Below are positions 55,483-64,000 of a stretch of DNA of 64,000 nt, piece after piece. Every line of letters starts with the position of its first letter. Position 1 is the first letter of the stretch. The translations under genes were made by a program, and so were the position numbers. The DNA comes from Nomascus leucogenys (lineage: Eukaryota > Chordata > Mammalia > Primates > Hylobatidae): the NCBI RefSeq assembly GCF_006542625.1, contig NC_044384.1:21749798-21813797 (forward strand), given 5' to 3'. The notes under the pieces are model-generated. The model worked only from the letters and a program-made list of their open reading frames with translations, was not told the origin of the DNA and did no database searches.

Positions 55483-56945
55483 TTTTTACCAGTTCTTGTT
55501 TAAAATTCATCTGGTCAGCTGTTCAAAGCGTTCCCATTTCCCCATCACACTGGAAGATATAAAATGCCAAATAGAGGCAGATTTTGTTAAGTGAAGACTT
55601 AGTTCTCCAGCCCCCTCAGATTGCGTGCTTTCTGCTTAGTAATTACAAGGCATTTTCTAGAATTGCTGAGGTGAACGTACCTGCAGCTGCCAGAACCTAT
55701 GAACGTACCTGCAGCTGCCAGAACCTATCTTTGTGTCATCTCGTGCTGCAAAAAGGAAAAACTCTGAGAGCTCGTAGCTTCGGGCCATGTGTGGGAAAAG
55801 AAGGGGGTGGCTTGTGGGCTGCAGGCAGGGCAGGTCAGCCTAGAAGGGAGGGAAAGTGTGTAGGGATTTTATCAGGACCTGCATACAATCCACCCTATCC
55901 AGTGAAGTTCAAGTTTAGTGCAGCTTTTATAAGCAGAGTAAAATCAGAATCTCCAAAGGGTTCAGTTTTCATCACTAACCATTTGAAAGAGAAAACATTA
56001 GCCTCCAGGTTTCTTTAAGGGGCTGGACTTCAGCTTTCCTAAAGAATAGCAACGTTTAGAATTTATCAGTACAACTACTTGTGGGGCACCGACTACATCC
56101 GCGACAGGAGCTCTTGTAAGCACGGTGAAGGTATGACTGGGTGGTACACATCCTCAGGAAGCTTCAAAGACGCTAACCAGGCTGTTTTTCAACCAGTTAG
56201 TCAACCATCCATACCAGGTAGCTAAGGAGAAGGAGTTTTCATTGGTGGCTGAAACTGAATAGTGAAAAAAGTGTCCCCGGCCCAGGGCATTCAAAACATT
56301 AGAATTCTGCTATTGTTAGGCAGGTGTTTTATGTTACTCCCTGAATCTGGAAAACTAGCTGCTGAGATAAGTAACAAGCATTTTATCTGGATCTTGATTG
56401 GAATCAGATTTAGATTAAATTCAGGTGAAAACAGAGTCGCTGCCTTCTAACTACATATTGAGAACTGCCGCTAAAGGAGGAAGAAGAGACGTGCTAAGAA
56501 GGAGGCTCTTGGCAATGGTGCTAAACTCCACAGAATTGAATTTAACAGGAGCACAACAACATCTAATTAAAGCTTATTTGGGTAGGAGGATCCCACATAA
56601 ATTTATCAGATAACTGATGTTTATTGAAAAGCATTTTTTTAAAAAAACTTACTAATATATTTTATCTAACCCAATATACTAAAAATATCACTCCAACACG
56701 TAATCAGTGTGAAATTGATTAATGAGACATTTTACATTCTCTTTTTTTGTACCAAGCTTTTGGACTCTGGAGTGTATTTTACATGTGCAGCACCTCTCAA
56801 AGTGGCCTGAATTTCTAGAGTTCACTGGCCACATGTGGCTCATGGCCTGCTCCCATATTGGATGGTATAGGTGTAGAATCTCATGGCTCATGTTTGGCCT
56901 GTTGCTGCTCTTGCACATGTGAATTTTTCTCCCTCAAAAATTGCA
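55483..56945. other. Single-copy stretch
   Basis: A 144-codon plus-strand frame (55584-56018) spans the 28-bp duplication. It has no domain and no splice or promoter context that I can see, so it is not called a gene. Confidence 0.5.
55673..55728. repeat. Exact 28-bp tandem duplication
   Basis: gaacgtacctgcagctgcca plus eight more bases (gaacctat) occurs twice back to back: 55673-55700 and 55701-55728. Confidence 0.96.
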
Positions 56946-56947
56946 GC

Positions 56948-57230
56948 TCCTCCTGTAATCCCAGTGCTTTGGGAGGCTGAGGCAGGAGGATCATTTGAGG
57001 CCAGGAGTTCGAGACCAATCTGGGCAACATAGCAAGACTCTGTCTCTACAAAAATTTTAAAAATTAACTGGGCGTGATGGAAAACACCTGTAGTCACAGC
57101 TACTTGGGAGGCTGAGGTGGGAAGATTGCTTGAGCCCACAAGTTCGAGGCTGCAGTGAGCTATAATGAGGCCATTGCACTCCAGCCTGGATGACAGAGCA
57201 AGACCCAGTCTCTAAAGAAAACAAAACAAA
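56948..57230 (+). mobile_element. AluJ-like SINE, 5'-truncated
   Basis: Plus-strand Alu starting at cctgtaatcccagtgctttg, missing about 20 bp of the start, with an A/C tail leading into (TA)n. The only Alu between 49.03 and 63.5 kb. Confidence 0.95.
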
Positions 57231-57233
57231 AAA

Positions 57234-57245
57234 ATATATATATAT
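57234..57245. repeat. Short TA repeat
   Basis: About six TA units after the Alu tail. Confidence 0.8.
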
Positions 57246-57820
57246 CTATATGGTTCCTTAAGGGCAAAGCTGACATCTATTTCTGTTTAACATTATAACT
57301 CCCATAGCGCCTTGCCTAAAACAGCTGCCTATCAGATACTAGCCAATTAAAGTTAATTGAGTAAGAACTTGTGGATTCATCAACTGTCTCCTGAATTTTC
57401 CCTCAGAATGTTGATATTCCTTAAACTGCCAATTTGTGACTTTAAAAATATTTTTCTCTGCTTGGTTATCTTGGTTATATGCTGAGCTGCATTTTCTGCA
57501 TTTTATTTGCTTTAGAGACAGCTTCTGTTTTTCCTGTAAGTCAGAGATGAGTGTGCCACCGCACTCCTCCCTGTATCCATGGGCTGCCTCCTAGGGACTG
57601 TCCTTCCCCCCACGGGAGGCCAGTGGACCAGGAGAGATGCCAGCTGTGTTTCCCACACTTGCCAGATAGAATCGCCCGGAGCGCCTGTTAGGGTCACAGG
57701 TAAAAGCCACAAAATGTTTAACCTGGTTCATCATTTCAGTTGGAAAAACTTTCCAAGATAAAATAATTTGTTAAGTCTGCAAAGTATTTTACCATTAACA
57801 AAACATACGTGAGCTTTATT
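57246..57820. other. Single-copy stretch
   Basis: Nothing recognised. Confidence 0.5.
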
Positions 57821-57824
57821 GCCT

Positions 57825-57985
57825 TTGCTACTTAAAACAACAACCTCAAGAGGTCTGTAGGGTAAACGTCAGGCACCTGTTTGTCGTGTGAGGCGCCGAG
57901 ACTGGGAGGTGCGGGTACACTGCCTGAAGTCCCATAGCTGGGAGCTGGTGGATAGAATTTCTGAACACAAGTTTTCAATTCCCAG
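57825..57985 (-). mobile_element. MIR SINE, diverged
   Basis: Antisense MIR skeleton: 'acaacctcaagaggtctgta', 'cgccgagactgggaggtgcg' and 'cactgcctgaagtcccatag'. Confidence 0.6.
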
Positions 57986-59596
57986 TGTTGCCCACATGTT
58001 GAAGACCCAACTGTTCGTAGTTAGCTATTGTTTCCATGAAATACTCGAATTATGTTGGCTTCAATCCTGACTTGCTAATTGTCAGGGATTGGTGCCCTTT
58101 AGTGTATCCTCTAAAGAGTTCTGTGAGCGCCATTATGCCGTTGCCCACATGCCCAGGTTCCCCTCGGCCTGCATGTTGACTGCGACCCCACTGCACCCTT
58201 TGCTGCCCATGGCCGTTGAGCGCTCTCTGCTCCGTTGGGCACCTCTGCCCTCTGCTGGTGACCCCTGCTCATAACAACTCTCTCGCCATCTTTGGTGCTT
58301 CCTTCCAATGTAGGACCTGCCTTCCCCATTCTCCCCAAAGCATCTCAGGGGCCAGGCAGTTACTTGCAGCCAAACTTCCTTGATGTATTGTTCAGGGGAC
58401 AGAAAAAAGAAAATACAACCCAAAGAACAGCTGATACTTCCAAATAGACGTGGCTCTGAGCTTCCAGCCTTGACCCAGCCCCAGAGTTCCTCACCATGTT
58501 TGGCTCTTAACTGTCTTCCCAATGTCAGGGCCAGCCCCACGTTACCATACACTGCCATGGGGCCGAGAAAAAAATGACATGAGTCCCTTTCCCCGCTGCC
58601 TTCTCTAGTCTGAAATTCACCTTTCAAGTTTTCATTTACTGACCTAGAATCAGGTTAGTAGAATTATCAGCAGGGATGGTCTCTTTTCTCAGGGGAGTTC
58701 CTCCTCCCCAAGCTTGCATTACAGCCTTGAGTGGGACAAATGAAAAGGCACCGGAAAGTAGCCACCCAACATCCCTGTGTTCTGGGGCACTCAGACTTAA
58801 ATGACTGCCTCTAAGATAGTCCTCTTCCTTCGCACATGCTTTCCTTTAGTGTGAGGTCAAGTTCAAGTCTGCAGAGGCCTCCTGTTCCCACGGAAACACA
58901 GATCTAGGTCTCCAGCTTGCTGCAGAACATACCCAACTCCCCAGAACAGGCAATATCTTAAGGACACAGGGCAATGTCACTCCCTGCTGAGAAAGTACAG
59001 ATCTCTTCTAATAACAAATGTCTGCCAAAAGAGACACTGAATTTGCAAAACCAAGAAAAAGCTTAACTCCTCAGTCTAAGAAATCTGTAAGAGGACCACT
59101 TTACCAAATTCAGGTTTTCTCTCCACAGAGGTCTATGGACCCCTAGCTCCACCTTTGCTTTCCCCCAGAGAGAGGCTTTCCCTGACAAAGGGACAGAAGG
59201 GGACAGCCTGCCTCAATGAGAAATTTCATATTCCCCTCTTAGGAAGTGATTCTCTTAGGAGGCAGTTTCTGCTGCTAACTTTAACATGCTGCTTTTACCA
59301 ACTATTAAACCCACCCAGGCTTCCAAAAACAGATGCAGTTCTAGTAAGGGCAGTCTGTGATAGCCAGTGCTGAGGAAGTTGAGTGCTCTGCCCATCCTCC
59401 TGTGAGTTCTTACACAGCGTAGACAGAACAGAACTTCGCCTCCGCTGGGTGACTCAGGCACCCAAACACCAATTAACTGCGCTGTTCTGCTAATACAATG
59501 ACGCCTTCAGGGAAACTGGGCTGGGCAGGTCAGTTTACCCTGGTATTAAAGGGCCCCAGACAACTCTTCGTTGAGTTCTGTCTCCTGCTTTATAGG
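57986..59596. other. Single-copy stretch with a CTCF motif
   Basis: No mobile element recognised over 1.6 kb. The 164-codon minus-strand frame at 58133-58627 has no domain. The strong motif at 58243-58261 is the main feature. Confidence 0.5.
58243..58261 (-). promoter_or_regulatory. Candidate CTCF motif (strong)
   Basis: Plus strand reads CTCTGCCCTCTGCTGGTGA. Its reverse complement contains CCAGCAGAGGGC, a near-ideal CTCF core. It is in non-repeat DNA. Motif orientation is minus. Sequence evidence only. Confidence 0.55.
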
Positions 59597-59997
59597 TGTC
59601 TTAGTCTGTGTTGTTATAATAGAATACCAAAGACTGGGTACTTTATAAAGAACAAAGATTTATCTCTTACATTCTGGAGGCTGGGAAGTCCCAGGTCAAG
59701 GAGGCTACAATCTGGTGAGGGCCTTACTGGTCATCCCATGGTGGAAGGTGGAAGGACAACAGAGTACATGTGAGAAAGAGAAAGGGGAAGGATGCCAAAT
59801 TCATCCTTTTTATCAGGAACCCACTCTTGTGATAACTAACCCTCTCCCACCCTAACGACATTAATCCATTTATAAGGGCAGAGCCTCATGACCTAATCAC
59901 CTCTTAAAGGTGATTAACACCACCCACCTCTCAACACTAGCATTGGGGATTCAGTTGCCAACACATGAATTTAGGGGGACACATTCAACCATAGCAG
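59597..59997 (-). mobile_element. MaLR-type LTR (MLT1/MST-like)
   Basis: Antisense LTR: it starts tgtcttagtctgtgttgtta, then 'ataccaaagactgggtactt', 'acattctggaggctgggaag', 'aagggcagagcctcatgacc', 'taatcacctcttaaaggtga' and 'gaatttagggggacacattc'. Solo. Confidence 0.78.
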
Positions 59998-59999
59998 TA

Positions 60000-60305
60000 G
60001 GATTTGCATTTCTTACTTGTCTTTCAGGCTGTCACATTTGTCCTTCCTGCTATTGTTGGTGACTCTGCTCCACAGAGACCCATCTTCTCTTCTCATCCCT
60101 GTTGTGAGCTGAGAATCTTGACATCCAAACTTCACAGAACTGCTTCTGCATGAACAGCATACCCATCTTGAGTGAGGACCTCAGGGTCTTCCATCTGAGT
60201 AAATAACATCAAATTTAGTTTCTTAATTGTTTCTTCTTTTTTCAATTCTGTTGCTGATATTCATTCATCCATCTATTCATTCAACTTATGTGTTAGGTCC
60301 TAGAG
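60000..60305. other. Unassigned stretch
   Basis: 'tattcattcatccatctatt' near 60260 may be an L2-type antisense terminus. Otherwise nothing. Confidence 0.4.
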
Positions 60306-60486
60306 CCATGGTTCTTAACCTTGGCTACACACTGGAGTCAGCTGGGGAGCCGTAAAGACTTCCCAACACCAGGCTTCCATCGCTGGAAGCTTCTGATATA
60401 AATGGTCCTGGGTATGTCTTGGGCATTGGGAGTTTCAGAAGCTTCCCAGGTGATTCTAATGTGCAGCCAGGGTTGAGAACTCCAGG
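60306..60486 (+). mobile_element. MER5A (hAT-Charlie MITE)
   Basis: Near full length: 'atggttcttaaccttggcta', 'cacactggagtcagctgggg', 'gcttcccaggtgattctaat' and 'gtgcagccagggttgagaac'. The same family as 3708-3811, but both halves are present. Confidence 0.9.
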
Positions 60487-60934
60487 TCCAAAGGCTAAGG
60501 GACTTCTTCATGGTTTGTTAATAGCCTGTGGGAACCCATCAGCTCCCTTCCCCATAACATCTGACAGCTATTTCCACCGTTAGGAGTCTTTGGAGCTTTG
60601 TCTTGTCTATAATTTTTGCTTCTTGGAATATTTGAGTCTTTAGGGATGCTTTTCTGGACCTTTCTTTCTTGCATAATGTATAGAATATGTGATTAGAAAG
60701 ATTAAACTCTTGGGCCAGAGTCTGACATCGTTGCAGATAATAAGCTTTTATTGGTCATTGACTTGGGATCAAATCTTAGTATTTAAGAAATCTGAGCTGC
60801 TTCCTAGAACAGAATTTTATCTTGAGCTATAGAAGGCACACTCTGTCCCCAAACATCACGACTTCCTTCCTCATCTTCCAGACTTGAAACTCAGGATTCT
60901 TTTTCAGCATAGAGGTCTGATCCAAAAGGGCAAA
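60487..60934. other. Single-copy stretch
   Basis: Nothing recognised. Confidence 0.5.
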
Positions 60935-61105
60935 GAGTTGTAGTTCCAGCTTTCCTAATCACTTCCTGTGTGACCTTGGGTAAGTTGCTTAATCACTCTG
61001 GGCTCCAGATGCCTCATTTTAAGGTTTTCAGTAATACATGTCATAAACTTAATTTTATTATCAAGGGGTTGTTGTGATCATCAAGGATTGTAAATGCATG
61101 CTTTT
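60935..61105 (+). mobile_element. MIR SINE
   Basis: Sense MIR: 'tcctgtgtgaccttgggtaa', 'gttgcttaatcactctgggc', 'atgcctcattttaaggtttt' and 'ggggttgttgtgatcatc'. Confidence 0.85.
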
Positions 61106-63508
61106 TTTGTAAAGAAAGAAATTCAGCAGTATTATTACAAAGTAAAATACTGTGAATTGGTGTTAACCCTTCACTTCTTCCTTTCTTTTCCACAAGTTTA
61201 ACTCTAGTTTAGGGTTTTAAAACTTTATACAGAGATTATTGAAAGTGATTTCTGAGACTCCTGTAAAGCACAAATAATATACTATTTTAATTTGGGGTGG
61301 GGTTTATTTTGTATTAAATCTATTTAGGGTTAGAATTGGGAACGTGTGAAAAGAAACAAAGTTGAGTGATACAAAGTCCAGCCTTCTGAATGGAAGACAG
61401 AGTTTCAGGAGTTGCTTGGCAGCTGGACAGCCCTTCCTTCACCCCCTGCTACATACAAGGAAAAATATACCCAGCAAGCGGGCAGGGCACTTCCCAAGGC
61501 TAATTTACCGGAGCTGTTTTGTAATGCAATTCAGGTTACTGACTCTATTAGCAACATGTTGTCCCACTGTTGTGCCTGCAGGAAGGACATCTCTTGCAGG
61601 CCAGGGGAGGTTAATGGCAGAGATTAACCCTCATGGTGCCAGAGGACCAGTTTATTTTCAGATGTCCAAGGCTGACAAAGGAAAATCAGAAAGAGAAAAG
61701 AAAAGTGAGCTGTCACTTTGAGTCAAGACCATCCCAATTTCTTTTATCTACGCCTCCATCCTCAGGGCTCAGGGGTCTCCCCTCCACCTCCACAGCAGAG
61801 TGGGCAGGAGAGAGCCTAGCTGTGACTTTTACGCACCTGGATGGGGCCCATAGATTTTCACGACACAAATGGAGACTGAGGTGGGGGAGAGTCGGACAGA
61901 CCAGGAAGAGGGGATGCTGAGGTCTGAAGGAGAAGAGACTAAGGAGCTACACAGTGTGGGGAGAGGGAGATGGAGGCAATGGGAGGAAAGAGATGTCCCC
62001 AAGAGGGAACACTGTGCAGCCACAAACTACGCTGCTCTGATCTCCCTTCAAGACAACCTGCCGCATGGAGAGAAACCGGTGTACGGCATTCTGCATATTC
62101 TGATCAGTTTCAGCCCTCACAGGGAGCCCCCAGTACCCCCACTGCACTCCTCAAGCTGCTTCCAGCCCATCACTGAGCAGAGTGAATGCTCCTTTGCCTT
62201 GAAGATCCCCATCTGCTAGGCTTCCCTGAGATTCCTCCTCCCCAGGCCTCCTTCCTCCCCTTGCTCCTCCCACGGGTATCAAGTCTGAGCTGTACTCTGA
62301 AGGCGTTCTCTTTACTTTTCACAGACGTGTCCCCCAGTCAATCAATCTCTTGCGTGTCTAATTCCATCTTAGTGTCTGCTTCTTAAGAAGTAGACTGACC
62401 CAAACTGACACTGCCCCTCTGGGATGTCCACAGGAACCTCTACACAGGGATGTCCTAGTTTATGTACAAGAAGTCCTTTCCCTTCTGCCCATTTATAATC
62501 TCCCCTGTCCCACCATGCAAAATGAAGAGATCCCTTTCACTTCTCCGGCGTCTGAGTATGAACATTGCCCCAGGGGTATTGAAAACATCCCAGGTGCCAA
62601 ACAAGAACAATGTGAAACATTGGCATTAGCCTTCTTTAATCAAGATACTACGAGCCCGTGATTGGTTCCATCTTAAGTACATTGTGGCTAATGGACAAAC
62701 CACGGTGTTTTGTCCATGTTGTCATGTTCTTGTTTCACATCTGTTAAAGACCAGGGCAGCAGAAGTGATGCCCAGTTTCATTCAAACATTTCCTGGAGTG
62801 GCCATGAGAAGGCTCCTCACAGAACTCCAGCTCCAGGTAGCTCAGTTCACTCAGGGGCCCCTGTTCCCACTCTCTGAAATCCATTGGCACAAATGTACAT
62901 GATTCCATCACCATGAGCTACTCTCAGCCAGCTGCTGAATGTGACTGGGAAACTGAGGCAGATCTGCTCCTGGTAGACTCAGGACTCCTCCGATGGCTAG
63001 CCTTGACTCGCGAATTCCCTGGTGGCCTTGCTGAAACTTCCTAAGGGTGCACGGCAGCCTGGGATGCTTCCACCCTCTCTCCTTCATGCAGCCTCACACT
63101 CACACTGCCATCTGACCAGTCCCAGCCTTCCTCAGCACTGCCACCCCACCTTCGCTTTCTCTCATCCTTGATTCCTCTAATAAAGTCTTTGCATGCCAAG
63201 TCTCTGCATGTGTAAGCTCATCGTGGTTCTGTTTCTTGGCGAACCCACCCAAACACGGGTCCCTTCTTCCCCCATAAGCCACCCCCTGCCCTGGCTGTCA
63301 AAGACTGCAGCCCTCCTAAAGTGGAGCCCATGGGCACAAAGCAGATGCCCTGACAGAGCTGAGCCTTTCTTCACCTGGACCCCATTACATTGTCATCCAG
63401 ACATTCGTGGTGGGGCTCCATAGCCCAGCTCTCCATGTCTCAATCAGAAATGCAAGGCTGCCATCATGAAGGATGCAAGTCAACAGATTTGCATTAAAAA
63501 ATAAAGTT
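61106..63508. other. Single-copy stretch, Alu-free
   Basis: About 2.4 kb without a recognised repeat. Open frames of 60-119 codons overlap in several frames (61362-62219) with no domain. I call no gene, but transcription or conservation here cannot be judged from sequence alone. Confidence 0.5.
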
Positions 63509-63694
63509 GAACATTTTTTTTCTTTTTTGAGACAGGGTCTCACTTTGTCACCCAGGCTGGAGTGCAGTGGCAAGATCTCAGCTCACTACAGCCTTGACCT
63601 CCTGGGCTCAAGTGATCCTCCCACCTCAGCCTCCTGAGTAGCTGGGACTACAAGCACACACCACCACACCTGGCTAAATGTTATTTTTATAGAA
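63509..63694 (-). mobile_element. AluJ-like SINE, left piece (host of nested Alu)
   Basis: Reverse-strand Alu: right monomer and linker up to 'ttatttttatagaaatt'. It resumes at about 63965. Confidence 0.95.
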
Positions 63695-63964
63695 ATTGGG
63701 AGGCTGAGGTGGGCAGATCACGAGGTCAGGAGTTCAAGACCAGACTGGCCAACATGGTGAAAGCCCATCCCTACTAAAAATACAAAAATTAGCCGGGTGT
63801 GGTGGTAGGTACCTGTAATCCTAGCTACCTGGAGGCAGAGGCAGGAGAATTGCTTGAACCCAGGAAGTGGAGCTTGCAGTGAGCCAAGATCGTGCCACTG
63901 CACTCCAGCCTGAGTGACAGAGCAAGATTCCTTCTCAAAAAAAAAAAGAAAGAAAGAAAGAAAG
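63695..63964 (+). mobile_element. Nested plus-strand Alu, 5'-truncated
   Basis: Starts at ttgggaggctgaggtggg (missing about 35 bp of the element) and ends in an A/GAAA tail. The flanks 'agaaatt' and 'agaaatc' fit a target-site duplication inside the host Alu. Confidence 0.94.
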
Positions 63965-64000
63965 AAATCGGGTCTTACTGTGTTGCCCAGGCTGGTCTCG
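63965..64000 (-). mobile_element. AluJ-like SINE, right piece, cut by window end
   Basis: 'gggtcttactgtgttgccca' continues the host Alu exactly where the left piece stopped. The rest lies beyond the window. Confidence 0.92.

Noticed and set aside
55584..56018. 144-codon plus-strand open frame
   Set aside because: It contains an exact 28-bp duplication, which would have shifted the frame, and no domain is visible.
58133..58627. 164-codon minus-strand open frame
   Set aside because: No domain, and opposing frames exist. It also covers the CTCF-like motif, which explains itself without a gene.

Overview
This is a primate, almost certainly human, nuclear DNA window. I count about 31 Alu or Alu-derived pieces on both strands, together with MIR, L2, L1M and younger L1 segments, ERVL-MaLR LTRs, hAT-Charlie relics (MER5A, MER20) and an Hsmar2 mariner copy. 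I find no protein-coding exon, processed pseudogene, structural RNA gene or CpG island that I can defend. The open frames are short and mostly run through Alu, L1 or simple-repeat DNA. The window reads as intergenic or deep-intronic sequence, and nothing in it is prokaryotic (no operons, ribosome binding sites or CRISPR).

Layout. Positions 1-21,000 are packed with Alus (14 copies). These sit on antisense old L1 (about 6.1-13.9 kb), sense L2 (13.95-14.67 and 18.1-19.4 kb), an MST/THE1-like LTR (5.3 kb), a MER20 (7.7 kb) and a solo LTR (8.7-9.1 kb). A 44-bp minisatellite lies at 11.4-11.6 kb, a purine-only GAAA tract at 16.5-16.7 kb and a perfect 23-bp-arm hairpin at 17.9 kb. Positions 21,000-24,100 are largely single-copy with MIR/L2 scraps.

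Positions 24,100-31,000 hold antisense L1 pieces, one sense L1M and three MaLR-type LTR segments. Positions 31,400-36,500 are mostly single-copy, AT-rich DNA with two Alus and a candidate TALE-homeodomain site. Positions 36,500-42,500 contain a sense L1M carrying a second, inverted copy of the 8.7-kb LTR, a younger L1 3' end, an AluY and an Alu-interrupted Hsmar2 relic.

Positions 42,500-49,300 mix local duplications, a MIR, an antisense LTR split by an Alu, and L1-within-L1 nesting ending at a perfect 35-bp palindrome. From 49,030 to 63,508 there is only one Alu: an MLT1D-like LTR, old L1M pieces, MIRs, a MER5A and long single-copy stretches with a strong CTCF-type motif at 58.25 kb. The window ends inside a minus-strand Alu that contains a plus-strand Alu.

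There are no cooperating genes to describe. The content of interest is insertion history, small palindromes and duplications, and a few candidate regulatory motifs. Family names come from recognising consensus-like text by eye. Subfamily calls, old-L1 boundaries and LTR family names are the least certain parts.
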